From positions 1-64,000 of the forward strand of contig JACCGJ010006066.1 in NCBI GenBank assembly GCA_013407085.1: a DNA stretch of 64,000 nucleotides. Direction: 5' to 3'. This document shows, in pieces, positions 44,070 to 54,746 of the stretch (positions are counted from its first letter, which is position 1; the number at the start of each line of letters is the position of its first letter). This DNA comes from Atriophallophorus winterbourni (Eukaryota; Platyhelminthes; Trematoda; Plagiorchiida; Microphallidae). The position numbers and the translations under genes were made by a program. Below the pieces are notes generated by a model that was not told the DNA's origin, searched no databases, and saw only the letters and a list, made by a program, of their open reading frames with translations.

Positions 44070-45727
44070 ATGACGTTGTCGAGAAAGGAAGGAAAACCAT
44101 TATCACAAACCACATGCAATCATGGAAAAGGCTTGAGGAGTCAACCACGAGGAAAAATACGGATACGGTGTACCGTTAGGCAGTCCGAACTTCTATTCAA
44201 CTTCGTCCTGTCAACTCCTGTAACGGCATCGAAGTCCAAACGTATAAACCCAGCTGTTCCTTCGGTTCCGTTTTTACCGTGAAGAAGGAGCAATTGCTTC
44301 ATGGGTAACAGCATGTTCTCCATATTGAACGTCCCTGGCATACATCAAATCGCACCAATGGAGAGGACAATTCATTCGGGTTCTACGGATATTAACACGG
44401 GTAGCATCAGATACAGGTTGAAAACTATGGCTCAACTAGAGTAGTGCTCAGCGCATGAGGCTGCTTCCGACAGTGGAAGAGATGTTCAGGTCGTATTTGA
44501 CGGATACCGCTCGCCTCGAGCTGATCAGCCCCACGTCAATAAGGTGAGGTTTCGCCACGGTTTGCTATCCTCAGTGGGTGCATGGGGATTTGGCATCAAA
44601 CGACATGCAAACTCTATTTTTCCGCACCAGCGACACAAATTACTGAACAACAAAGACAGTTGTTAAACTGGTAACCTGGAACGTCCGGTCCATGCTTCCA
44701 GGATTTCATGTCGACGTCTTAAGTATCAGTGGCGTAAGAACATTAGCTGTGATAAACAATGAGCTAAAGGCTGAACGCCGCCGTGGCTGTTCTGCAAGCG
44801 ACCCGATTAACATACACTGCTATGCGATAAGAAAATGATTACATTGGAGGGAAAGGGTTTCTGATGAACCTCGACTGTATGAGTTTGGATTTGCCGTTTG
44901 CAACGACGTACTTAAATCAGTAGAACTGAGCACCAGTAGCATCGAACGATTGGAATTAAAATTTAAAGTGCATTACTGGTACCTTTGCGTTGGTCAACGA
45001 TTATGCACCGACGCTCTCGGCGACGCCTGCTGAAAAAAGCATTTTATCTTAACCTCACAAGAGTCTTCAAACACGTGCCACAAAATCTGTGTATTTGTAT
45101 TACGTGATTTCAATGCCAGGGTTGATTGCGATTACGAGTCTCATCGAATCTCTCTCGGAAGGTTCGGTGTAGGTAAAACCAATAAAAATGGACAAAGCCT
45201 TTTAGAAATGTGCACACAATTCAGTCTGTGTGTCAGTAACAGATTCTTTTAAACAAAACCACAGCATAAATTTTCTTGGAAACATCCTCGCTCCAAGCAT
45301 TGGCATCAGATGATCTTGTTCTTGTTAGGCGTACTAATTTCGAAGCGTTCTCCTCACCAGATCATACAGAAGTGCCGAGTGCGAAACCGATCATTCACAG
45401 GTCTGTGCAAAATTAAGGCACCTACACACGAGATTTCACTGCAATAAATTGCCTGCTAAGCCGAAGATAGAAATCACTGGCATATGCGAACGTATCTAGT
45501 TGCGCGATTTGCACAAACCTTCACAGCCGAGTTAAACAAGACAACTCCACTAGAATCGGGTTCAGAAAACTGGGAATTGATAAAACGTTGCATATGCCAA
45601 GTTGCAATCTCCGATTTCGGTCCGAAAAAATCTCGGACAAGCGGATGGTTCGAAGCAAAAGCTTATGAGATGACTGCTGTGTTGGATGAGAAACGGTCAT
45701 CATTCTTGAGTTTCAATTGCGAGCACG
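44070..45727 (+). pseudogene. RTE-like element, 5' part (leader, endonuclease, linker)
   Basis: After a leader that also occurs at 26,180-26,450, the frame opens near 44,664 with LVTWNVRSMLPGFHVDVLSI, RTLAVINNELKAERRR. ALVNDYAPTLSATPAEKS and AFSSPDH follow in shifted frames, then NKTTPLESGSENWELIKRCI and FGPKKSRTSGWFEAKAYEMT (45,530-45,680), the linker before the RT. Stops are frequent. The element is cut at about 45,728 by a CR1 piece and resumes at about 46,590. Confidence 0.8.
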
Positions 45728-46590
45728 TTGAGCTGCAGCGGCGCATTGGTCCTCCCATTTGAAGTCAGTCCTAACTAGTACTCCTACATCTTTAACACGC
45801 TGTGGCGCTAACAGTGAGAGAATTGCCTGACACCTGAACTGAAATCTTATCAGCCAGTGCTGACAAGAGTTGGTTCAGTGGGAGGTCCCACTGGTGTGAC
45901 CAGTTTATGACCCGTTCAAGGTCGTGCATCAAGGTATCTTCGTACGTTGATCAGATGAATTTCACATCATCCGCAAAAATGAAACATGGGCACTTCAATG
46001 CAGAGGACAAGTCATCGATGAAAATCAGGAATAGAAGAGGACCAAGTACCGAACCTTGTGGTGCACCACTGATCACGTCGGTTTCATTCGACAGCGTAGA
46101 TCCTACCCTAACTCGGAATGCCCTACCTGTTAGAAAGGCCTTTATCCAAGCAAATAGACTACCCCGAATACCATTTGCTGCTAGCTTAATCTCTAGAAGG
46201 CGGTGGTTTACGGAATCAAATGCCTCGCTGAAGTCTAGGTAGAGGGCTTTGACAGGCTTCCCTTCATCCATCCTTTTAGTGGCAGCATTGAGAAAACTAA
46301 GAAGGTTTGTCAGGCAGGATCGACTCTTAAGAAATCCATGCTGAGTTACACTCAGTAGAGAATGCCGACAAAGATGCTGACAGATTTTGTTACGCAGCAG
46401 TTTTTCCATTACTTTCGAGACGATGCTAGTCAGGCTGACAGGTCTATAGTTCCCAACAGTTGAGCTGCAACCACCCTTGTGTATTGACAGGATTATAGCT
46501 TCTTTTCACTCACTAGGAACCACTCCCAAGTCGATTTGCAAATGACTAGTGAACTAAAATTAGCCTCACTAACCAAAATCTGCGGATGCT
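45728..46590 (-). pseudogene. CR1-like RT relic inserted in the RTE
   Basis: The open stretch 46,409-45,951 reads MEKLLRNKICQHLC, TQHGFLKSRSCLTNLLSFLN, ALYLDFSEAFDSVNHRLLEI (catalytic Asp), ISGAPQGSVLGPLLFLIFID and CFIFADDVKFI (intact FADD). Flanking frames add NYRPVSLTSI upstream (46,440) and DLPLNQLLSALADK downstream. It is the same family as 49,522-51,034. The post-RT domain and 3' end are missing. Confidence 0.83.
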
Positions 46591-46873
46591 GAAATTTTCA
46601 CGGTATGTGTGTTGGGATCAAGAAAGTCTTCAGTCAAAACAAGCTTAAAACGGCTTACATTAAGTCTGTATCTTGTAACCCGATTGTCAGCATAACTCAG
46701 CAGATGGAAACATTGGTAGAGCACTTCTCCTCTCTCATATCTAGGGACAGTAAAGTTTTACCTCATGTACTTGAAAATGTCGAGCGGTTGCCGACCATTT
46801 ACCATCAAGATTTCCCCCTACTCTTGATGACCTCAATAGGGCAATCGACCGCTTATCGAATGGGAAGGCCCCT
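46591..46873 (+). pseudogene. RTE-like element, pre-RT part
   Basis: Reads QMETLVEHFSSLISRDSKVL and VLENVERLPTIYHQDFP, then PPTLDDLNRAIDRLSNGKAP in adjoining frames. This is the RTE block before RT motif 1. It stops at CCCCT (46,869-46,873), where an LTR element is inserted; the protein resumes as GENGIPPDLIKRC at 49,439. Confidence 0.83.
46869..46873. repeat. 5-bp target-site duplication, left
   Basis: CCCCT before TGTAACGAC; its partner is at 49,434-49,438. Together they are one copy of the RTE reading frame. Confidence 0.75.
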
Positions 46874-47366
46874 TGTAACGACTAAAGTCGCTGTTTAACG
46901 CGTAGACCACCCGTTTCTTAGTTCAACAATTCAAAACAATGATTCGAGTTTACTACGGTTTTATTAACAAAATTAATAGACAACAACAATGGACAAACCT
47001 CAACTGTATCGGGTTGTACAAATGATGTGAGCCAAAATGCTCATACGTTCCAAATGACAACAATAAATTCAGCCAATGCTGAAAAGATAGACTGCCAAAT
47101 TATAAATGCAAAGGGATAAAATTACCGTCAAAAATGTCTATCAAATACTAGACACCCAAATTGGTGTCAAAATCCAAGTGCCCAAATTGGCAACCATATT
47201 CAACAACAATGTCCGACAATTGCATAAATAATGAATTAAAACAAAAGGTTCACGAAATATGTGAAAAAAAGATTTCCAATAAGACAATTACAAAAAGCAA
47301 GGTTTAACATCCTAATTATAAAGAAATAATAAACAAAACCAAATTCAAGTCACAAAAATCAGTATG
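46874..47366 (-). repeat. LTR (left, 3' LTR)
   Basis: Matches 48,695-49,366, but without about 310 bp found there (48,777-49,088) and with about 120 bp (47,189-47,310) that the other copy lacks. Similarity stops at AATCAGTAT; the last 67 bp of the other LTR is not found here. Confidence 0.75.
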
Positions 47367-47546
47367 ACCAACAGGTTGGTCGTACCAGCCTTATCCAACA
47401 GTGGCATACAAGCGCTCCTTGATTATTGTATCCAGTTTTCGAAACACAAATAGTTCATCAGGTATACAACCGTACGGCTTACGCCAATCATACGGATTGT
47501 CATGCTGACCATCTGTCGCCCCAATTAAGGCTGGTTCAGTGTCATG

Positions 47547-48353
47547 TCAACTAGGCCTACTTTTCATCTGGGCTGATTTGGTGTCAGGTGAGCCAGGCGT
47601 GCTCTCCATTTGATCCGAATTATTGTCTGGAAATTCAGTCGCAAAATCCGACTGAGCTAATTCAGTGTCAAGTAACTCAGCATCCCGACAACAATCGACA
47701 ACACAAACGTCAAGATTCTTTAACTTAACATCAATAGGAACTATTTCTTGACCATCAACGCGGCTAACAGGCCTTGCTATGGAATCACTTATGCAACCGC
47801 TGCACACCTGATCAAATCTGATCCAATCAATACCCGCTCGACGTAACACAAATTTGGTGAGTTGCTGAAACTTAACGTCTAATCCTTCGCAGGATATATC
47901 GTCCTTCAAATCAGCCCACTGTTGCTGGAACGCAGTCGGTAAAATATGCACAATATACTCCAAAGTGGTACTTGCGTTCAAAACCGACTTGCACTCCCAT
48001 AGAGTGAGTGCAACTTGACATTTATGCATTGACGAAGCGAGAACCGCGAAGCCTTCTGACTGGCCAACCAATCGTCGGGCCTCTCCAAATAACTCATCTA
48101 AAATTGAGTGTGCCACAGTACAAGCTAGGTCTGAAGTTCGTCTATGAGAAGTGCCATGAGTTAATTTAGAGATTGTAGCATGAGCAATCGCTAAATCCTT
48201 TTCCAATGCAAGTTCCGTTTTAGAAAGTGCACAGTTGCAGTCGAGTCCATGTCTACCAACAGATGAAGATTCAAATTCGTCCGCACCATTGTGACTATCT
48301 TTTAGGGACATAACTGAACCACGCACTAACCTTTCTAAACGTGTAGACATCAT
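47547..48353 (-). CDS. BEL/Pao-like gag protein
   Basis: A 268-codon uninterrupted frame starting MMSTRLERLVRGSVMSLKDS. Residues from about 95 (GQSEGFAVLASSMHKCQVAL, then ILPTAFQQQWADLKDD and VKFQQLTKFVLRRAGIDW) resemble the conserved gag segment of BEL/Pao elements, which lies before the zinc knuckles. No zinc knuckle follows; the frame ends in an acidic stretch (TEFPDNNSDQMESTPGSPDT). Its intactness in a non-autonomous element suggests recent insertion or use of the gag itself. Confidence 0.65.
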   Translation of the reverse strand: MMSTRLERLVRGSVMSLKDSHNGADEFESSSVGRHGLDCNCALSKTELALEKDLAIAHATISKLTHGTSHRRTSDLACTVAHSILDELFGEARRLVGQSEGFAVLASSMHKCQVALTLWECKSVLNASTTLEYIVHILPTAFQQQWADLKDDISCEGLDVKFQQLTKFVLRRAGIDWIRFDQVCSGCISDSIARPVSRVDGQEIVPIDVKLKNLDVCVVDCCRDAELLDTELAQSDFATEFPDNNSDQMESTPGSPDTKSAQMKSRPS

Positions 48354-48694
48354 AGATGTAAAATAATGATTTTAAAACACAAAATAAATGAACGTCACCA
48401 GGTGTTCAACAAAATTTTCGAAAAGATTCGAGCTTCGATTTTCGAATCCGCGCAGATTTACGCAATTCTGAGGACGAAGTTGAGCAGTGGATCGACCAAG
48501 TAGAATACTGCTTCGATTGCAACGAAACAAATAGTATTTTCTCCGAGACAAATACGAGAAGGAAACAGAACAGAATGGCAGCACGAAGGTCCAAGTTGAT
48601 CCTTGTTCAAATAGGAAGACGATCCAAATTGACCGTTTCCAATTGAGCAATTCAATTTTCTGTTTCTCCAAATAGAACAATGAAAGTTGACAAC

Positions 48695-49433
48695 TGTAAC
48701 GACTAAACTCGCTGTTTAACGCGTAGACTACTCGTTTCTTAGTTCGACAATTCAAAACAATGATTCGAGTTTAATACGGGCCTGGACAGCCTGACAGTAA
48801 ATTAGCCCACATGCAGTCTATGACTGTTTCACTTTACCTCAACTAGGCTACTGATTTCATACACCACACATTGTTCACGCATATAATTGCATTTTTTCCT
48901 GAATGGCTGAACTCTCACCGCGCTGGTGAAGAGAAACCCTACCTTACTTTCCGCATATTCGGAAACAAGAACGTGTGAAAATTACGAACTGTATACTTGA
49001 TATCGAAGTGCCGGGTGCTCAACCGCATACCGTCGAAGGAAATCTGGGCGCGTGATTGGCTTTTAGCCACCTTCAGCAACTTGAACTTGAACTAATAACA
49101 AGATTAATAGACAATAACAATGGGCAAACCTCAACTGTACCGGGTTGTACAAATGATGTGAGCCAAAATGCTCAAACGTTCCAAATGACAACAATAAATT
49201 CAGACAATGCTGACAAGATAGACTGCCAAATTATAAATGCAAACGGATAAAATTACCGTCAAAATGTCTATCAAATACTAGACACCCAAATTGGTGTCAA
49301 AATCCAAGTGCCCAAATTATAAAGAAATAATAAACAAAACCAAATTCAACTCACAAAAATCAGTATTTTATAAAAGTCGGGAGTAGAGAGGAAAGAGAAG
49401 AATTTGAAAGCTACATGACACATGTCGCTTACA
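48695..49433 (-). repeat. LTR (right, 5' LTR)
   Basis: 739 bp, TGTAACGAC...CGCTTACA. It contains a 310-bp stretch absent from the left LTR and may include a small insertion of its own (48,777-49,088). Confidence 0.75.
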
Positions 49434-49521
49434 CCCCTGGTGAAAACGGAATTCCACCTGATCTCATCAAACGCTGTAGATCAGCATTATTACAACCTCT
49501 TCACCATTTGCTTCTTCAGTG
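49434..49521 (+). pseudogene. RTE-like element, RT N-terminal piece
   Basis: Reads PGENGIPPDLIKRCRSALLQ and PLHHLLLQC, directly continuing KAP of 46,873. The same DNA occurs at 61,971-62,060 in a copy without the next insertion. Confidence 0.83.
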
Positions 49522-49745
49522 TTGACAGTTCAGTTCAGTACAGTTAGCACAGGGCGATATGTGGCAGAGTCGCCAATCGAGCGTCCAGAATACTTCCGGT
49601 GGTAAGCCAAAAGAGCGTCCACCACTTCGAATAGTAGGTTCAATATTCTTCTGGTATGACTTTGGCTGGAATGCAACAGAAAAACTCCCTCACCCAACAG
49701 GCGAGGAGAGACATTAGTGCGTTCCAACGACAAATTGAAGAACAA

Positions 49746-50219
49746 CTATAAAATTAGGGATAAAAATTGGGAAACACAGATCGAGTCTAGTCTATTTTTG
49801 AAGCACGTTACTGATGTAGAACAAACTACCTCTTCGGGCAGACAGTTCCAATGATTCACTACCCTTTCGCTAAAGAAGTGCTTACGTGCATTAGACCTGA
49901 CATGTTGCTTTGCCAGTTTCAGTGAATGGCCTCGAGTACCTACCACTGGCGCAAGAGCATACATATCAGCCGGATCAATAGAACTAAAGCCTCTAACGAT
50001 TTTAAAGGTCTCGATCAGATCCCCACGTAGTCGCCTTCTTTTTAGCGAGAAGAGATCTAGACTCAACAGTCGTTGTTCATACGACTTCCCAGATTGCCCT
50101 TTAATCATACGAGTAGCTAGGCGCTGAACACCTTCAAGCGTGGCAATGTCCTTTTCCAAGTAAGGAGACCAAGCTTGAACGCAATACTCGAGATGAGGTC
50201 TCACTATCGCTTTATACAA
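49746..50219 (-). pseudogene. CR1-like post-RT domain
   Basis: YKAIVRPHLEYCVQAWSPYL, VQRLATRMIKGQSGKSYEQR, LDLFSLKRRRLRGDLIETFK, ARKHFFSERVVNHWNCLPEE and FKNRLDSI in one open frame, ending in TAA at 49,746. It follows the RT after a one-base frame change. Confidence 0.87.
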
Positions 50220-51034
50220 TGGGATGAAAACCTCCGGGGACCTGCAGGATAAAATGATCGGAGGCGAAAGAGCTGTTTCCTAGCGCGTTGTGCAGCAGCT
50301 GCACATTGATCAGCCCATTTAAAGTCCGCTGAAACCACAATACCTAAGTCCCGGACTTTTGATACCCCAGTTATCTCCAGTATGTTATCAGGTCCAGCAA
50401 CCTGCAGCTTCGTTGCAGCTTTGGACAGAAGATAGCTTTTGGAGAAGTTGACTGGTAGATCCCACGTGGAAGACCACTTGATGACCTTTTCTATATCCTC
50501 AAAAAGATCCTGTTCGTTCAGCGATCCGATAAACTTGACATCGTCTGCAAAAATATAGCAGGGACACTTAAGCGAGGATGCCAAATCATCGATGAAGATA
50601 AGAAAGAGTAGTGGGCCTAGTACTGAACCCTGCGGGACTCCACTAACAACTCCTGCTTTCGCGGAATACATATTGCCTATGCGAAAGCGAAAATACCGAT
50701 TGCTCAAGAAGTTTGTGATCCAGTTCTTTAGAGGGCCATCGATACCTATTAGTCCAATCTTCATTGCAAGCAACCTGTGGTTTACCGAGTCAAAGGCTTT
50801 ACAGAAGTCCAAGTAGAGAACTTCGACCTGGTGGCCTTTATCTAGCCTCCTAGTGACCTCATTAAGAAAACATAATAGGTTCGTTAGGCAAGACTTCCCT
50901 TTTAGAAAACCATGCTGAGCAGAGTTTAACAACGAGCCAGAGACAAGGTGGCGACAGATCCTGTCCCTAATAAGTCTCTCTAGGGTTTTGCAAAGGATAC
51001 TAGTAAGGCTTACAGGTCTGTAGTTGCAAACTGA
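50204..51034 (-). pseudogene. CR1-like reverse transcriptase
   Basis: NYRPVSLTSILCKTLERLI, AQHGFLKGKSCLTNLLCFLN, VLYLDFCKAFDSVNHRLLAM (catalytic Asp), SGVPQGSVLGPLLFLIFIDD and CYIFADDVKFI (both catalytic Asp residues intact), then WDLPVNFSKSYLLS and VSKVRDLGIVVSADFKWADQ. The N-terminal quarter of the RT is missing by 5' truncation. Core residues are all preserved. Confidence 0.88.
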
Positions 51035-51085
51035 AGAGTGTATCCAACACGAGATGCGATAAACAAAGATCATTACGCTCAATTT
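51035..51085 (+). pseudogene. RTE-like element, remaining right fragment
   Basis: GAAGAGTGTATCCAACACGA and the following 30 bp match 62,073-62,122, so the RTE continues here on the far side of the CR1 insertion. Confidence 0.7.
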
Positions 51086-51285
51086 GATGCAATCTATATG
51101 AATCTTCATTACTGTGTGACTTTGCGCGAAAAAATTGACTTTCTTACCATTCTAAATTTACCATCCTCTATTAAACGGAAAAATATTCAAAAATTCCGCT
51201 TGATAAGGTCATTTTTACAATTTATTTATTTTGTACACATTGATAACCTGATCATGTTTTGCATGCCTTGGTTTACCAAGAATAT
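51086..51285. other. Short unassigned sequence
   Basis: AT-rich linker before the trinucleotide tract; no feature seen. Confidence 0.4.
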
Positions 51286-51346
51286 AGTATTATTATTATT
51301 ATTATTATCATTATTATCATTATTATCATTATTATTATTATTATTA
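51286..51346. repeat. (ATT)n/(ATC)n microsatellite
   Basis: Sixty bases of ATT with ATC interruptions, directly abutting the gypsy relic, whose RT is cut off here. Confidence 0.9.
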
Positions 51347-52640
51347 TGAAGTGGTGAAAACCAGGAGCTGGAGGAGAGACGGATGATCCCAAGCTCTAGC
51401 ATGTGCTCAAATTCGGCTCTCGCGATCTTGAGTTTGGACGGGTGAAGTCGCCTAGTTCGAAAGGAGACTGGTGGTCCGCTCGTGACAATGTGATGTTTCA
51501 CAGAGTGGGTCACTTTGTCTGTCGGTCGTAGAGGCTGCATAACGGATGGGAATTCATGCAGTATAGCACTAAAAGTCAAAGTTTCTGGAGTGACAGCTAT
51601 GATGCCGGAGGAAATAGCTTTAGTAGTAATACCTGACACCTGTGAAGAGGTTGTCGTATCTACTAATCCTCGCTGTTTTACTTCGATAGTTAGACCGAAG
51701 TGAGATAGAAAGTCGACAGCAATTATTGAGCAATTAACCTCCGCGATGAGAAACACCTAGGAAAAACTGCGTCTTGGTCCTAAATTGATGGTTAGCCGGC
51801 GTTAGCCGTAAATGTGTGCCATTTGCCGCATGAAGAGTGTAGGACGACGGTTTAGGTGTGCTGGATTTTGGAGGTATGACGCTACTTTCAGCGTCAGTAT
51901 CGATTATAAAACGCAGACCACTCGATTTGTCTGTAACATAGAATAGGCGACTCGTTTTTAATGGTCCGTCTACAGTCGTCGCCGTTACTGACTGGCCCGA
52001 GAGTTTGACGTTTTGGGAGCAAAATTGCATGGGAGAGTGCACTTGAAGTCTTTATACCAATATCGTCTGTGATACCAACACATGCGCGGGTGTTTGGAGG
52101 ATCTAAAGTTAGATCATAAGCGAGGTCGGTTGCGAGATTTCAATAAAATTGACTTCACCACTAGCGTCAATTGGGCTACTTTTTCTCTCAACTCTGTACA
52201 AGAACATTGAGGAGTTCTGTGTGCAGAAACTTCCGTAATTTGGTCGGTCTTTTTACCATTAATCATCTTATCTGCTACTTGCGCTAGCTCGTCTAGTGGC
52301 ACGTAGGTATTTAAACCCGTTAGAACTTGGCGCGTGTCAGATAGGAGATTCTTCAACCACAACAGTTTAAAAAATACTTTCGTCTATTTTCCCTAGCCAA
52401 ATAGTTCTTTCGTACGGCGCAGTAATTGAGGGGGTTTTCTATCGTTAGGCTGCATCTGCGAGCATGGGGTGTCCAGATTTCGTTGCCCATGAGATGCCAA
52501 CTCGTTCTATCAGTGCTGATTTCAAATTTTCGTATGGATCATCCTCGAGCATGGAATAAATTAAGTCACTAACTTCTTCAGCTACTTTGAGTGGGAGTAG
52601 GTGAACAACGTGAGGAAACATAATAGCCTGATCAGTGATG
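51347..52640 (-). pseudogene. Ty3/gypsy-type gag-protease relic (CsRn1-like)
   Basis: From 52,640 down: gag remains (EEVSDLIYSMLEDDPYENLK; LNTYVPLDELAQVADKM), protease with FIIDTDAESSVIPP, where the retropepsin D-T-G has become D-T-D, then HHIVTSGPPVSFRTRRLHPS and EFEHMLELGIIRLSSSSWFS, the first RT block. The sequence ends there at the trinucleotide tract. It is related to, but distinct from, the 53,161-61,957 family. Confidence 0.82.
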
Positions 52641-52806
52641 TAATATATACGATGTTATATATACGATGTTATATGTACGTTATATATATAATATAATATA
52701 TTACTTATATAATATATATATATATAACGTATATATAACATCGTATATATAAAATCGTATATATAACATCGTATATATAACATCGTATATATAACATCAC
52801 TGATAT
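52630..52806. repeat. AT-rich inverted repeat with ATATACGATGTT units
   Basis: The left arm starts ATCAGTGATGTAATATATAC (52,631) and the right arm ends ATATAACATCACTGAT (52,804). Between them are direct and inverted copies of ATATACGATGTT, with the centre near 52,703. The array then continues with further units to about 52,845. It could form a hairpin of about 85 bp. Confidence 0.88.
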
Positions 52807-52850
52807 ATATATACGATGTTATATATACGATATATATATATACGGTTTGA

Positions 52851-53160
52851 CCGAACCATAAACGTGGGTTAGATGCACCAAAAACTGATAATGAGCACTA
52901 AATATACTGCGATTGTATGATTTGAGGAACTTTACTTAAAGAGGAATCGCTCAAGGTGGGGTGTTGAGTGAGTATTACATAAATAAGCCAAAAATTTACG
53001 AAAACAAATTTATCGTAAATGAAAATATTCGTTTGTAGGAGTAGATAAACTCACCAATTATGTAGTGGACCAAAAAAAATAGTCTGGAACTACACACAAA
53101 ATGTCAAAAATGAAAAGAACTCACTAAAAGACCAAAGGAGCAAATTTCCAATGAATGATC
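52851..53160. other. Intergenic, no feature recognised
   Basis: Unassigned sequence ending ATGAATGATC directly before LTR1. Confidence 0.5.
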
Positions 53161-53489
53161 TGTAGCAACTTGTAATTTCACTTTCTTAATTGTACTTACA
53201 TTTCCATCAATGTTTGTTTTAATCAAACATTATTATTCCAGAATATACTTTTTCCGCGCGCGTTCCTCTTCTGCTTGATTTTCGTGGTGCTGCGTTATTG
53301 CGTGTTTGCGAATCACGATGGTAAACAGCAACATTGACTTTCGTAACATTTTTCGGAGTTCGGAGCTGGAATATTTTTATGTGTGGATATTTGCATTGAC
53401 CATTGAATTTCCACTTTTCGTGAGTTCGTTCCTTGTCTATTTTTCACTATAACATTTTCCCGTTATATTTTTTGCATTTATCCACTATA
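53161..53489 (+). repeat. LTR1 (329 bp, internally deleted)
   Basis: Begins TGTAGCAACTTGTAATTTCA and ends CCACTATA. Compared with LTR2 and LTR3 it lacks two internal blocks and is clearly more diverged. Confidence 0.85.
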
Positions 53490-53493
53490 TAAT

Positions 53494-53510
53494 TGGTGAG
53501 CCCGACGTGA
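53494..53510 (+). promoter_or_regulatory. Primer-binding site matching tRNA-Trp 3' end
   Basis: TGGTGAGCCCGACGTGA, the complement of a CACGTCGGGCTCACCA-type 3' end as in eukaryotic tRNA-Trp. This primer is known for CsRn1-type elements. Confidence 0.65.
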
Positions 53511-53557
53511 TTCCATTTTTCGCTCAGAACTCCCGTTATTTTCTCAATTTTGCTATA

Positions 53558-54235
53558 ATGTCGTCTGAACCTAACGAATCGAAAATGAACGTTATCAGAT
53601 GTAACACGCCACCATTTGACCCTGCGAACCTGCACGTCTGGTTCCTCCAAATAGAGGGTATGTTTTGTTTCAGATGGATCACGAAACAAGAGGTCATGTT
53701 TTCTTTCGTACAATCACAATTACCGTTCTATATCGCGAAAGAAGTATTAGACGTTCTTAACCCCATGCCCTCCATTTCGCCTTACGACACACTGAAGGCT
53801 GCTGTACTCAAGCGTACTATGGTCTCTGACGGAGCCAGGCTCAAGCAACTGCTGGCTGGTGTAGAACTAGGCGACAGGACCCCTTCACAGCTGTTACGTC
53901 ACATGCGATCCCTGATGGGCAACACAAAGTTAGACGATTCCGTCCTACAGCAACTTTGGCTGAACTGCCTGCCACACAGCACCACCGCCATCCTTGCCGT
54001 GTCGGCCGACAAAGTTTGCCTCGACACATTGGCCGAACTAGCAGAAAAAATTCACGAACGCATCGACAGAACCAGCGTCAATCAAGTATCAGAAAGTGGT
54101 AACCTCTCAAAACTTGAAGCCACCGTGGCCCTGCTAACTAAGGAGCTTGCATCCTTACAGCTCATCATTTCCAACATGAAACGACCCAAAACGTCTAGAG
54201 CTAGACCCCGGAAAAAGAAGCCACTCTCGTTCTAG
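53558..54235 (+). pseudogene. Gypsy gag, copy 1
   Basis: ATG at 53,558 (MSSEPNESKMNVIRCNTPPF). The frame is open for 225 codons with FDPANLHVWFLQIEGMF, LKQLLAGVELGDRTPSQLLR, LQQLWLNCLPHSTTAILAVS and LAELAEKIHERID, the capsid-like region of CsRn1-type gag. It ends early at TAG (54,233): the zinc finger NWFCYYHRRFG follows in another frame, whereas copy 2 stays in frame to NW. A frameshift therefore lies before the stop, in the RPRKKKPLSF stretch. Confidence 0.85.
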
Positions 54236-54746
54236 CGATACCAACTGGTTTTGTTATTATCACCGTCGTTTCGGAAACGCCGCGCGCAATTGTCGCCCCG
54301 GGTGTATACATCCTAACGCTGGAAGCCACTTTGTTGAAAAACCACGTAGCCAGTCAGTTATGGCGACGACCGCTTCTGGCAAACCTACTAGTCGCCTCTT
54401 ATACGTCTACGACGCATCTACTGAGCTTCACTTTCTCGTAAACACCGGCGCCGAGGTAAGCGTTATACCGCGCAGTTACGAAAAACGCAACCTCCGTCCT
54501 TCAGGCATCACATTGCAGGCGACTAACAATTCGAAGATCTCGACTTACGGTGAAAACTTTTTTATACTCGATCTCGGACTTAGACGTGAATTCCCTTTCG
54601 TCTTCTTGATAGCCGATGTTCAGGAGCCTATCATCGGTATCGACTTTCTGATGAAATACGGTCTCGAAGTCGATCTCCAGCACCGACGGCTACACGAAAA
54701 TACCACGTCACTGAACGTGTCCGGTAAACTATGTTCAATCACTTAA
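54236..54746 (+). pseudogene. Gypsy CHCC finger and protease, copy 1
   Basis: FCYYHRRFGNAARNCRPGC is a C-X2-H-X9-C-X3-C finger, the CHCC type of CsRn1 elements. The retropepsin follows: FLVNTGAEVSVIPRS, then ISTYGENFFILDL, FVFLIADVQEPIIGIDFLMK. The catalytic D-T-G is N-T-G here, which should abolish activity. Copy 2 has D-T-G at the same site. Frame stop at 54,744. Confidence 0.87.

Larger units (their letters stand above)
46874..49433 (-). mobile_element. BEL/Pao-like LTR element with gag only
   Basis: Long direct repeats begin TGTAACGACTAAA at 46,874 and 48,695, and a BEL/Pao-like gag lies between them on the minus strand. There is no protease, RT or integrase in the 1.3-kb internal region, so it is non-autonomous. 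A 5-bp CCCCT duplication and the continuity of the RTE protein on either side fix the outer ends, with TGTAA...TTACA termini. Confidence 0.82.
49522..51034 (-). mobile_element. CR1-like non-LTR element inserted in the RTE
   Basis: A 1.5-kb, 5'-truncated CR1 element whose 3' end (low coordinate) is ACTGTACTGAACTGAACTG. Its outer limits come from comparison with 62,060-62,095, where the uninterrupted RTE sequence reads GTGCTGACAGGAAGAGTGTA. The RT is open over about 300 codons and the post-RT domain over 157 codons, with one frame change between them near 50,210. It is one of the best-kept CR1 copies here. Confidence 0.88.
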
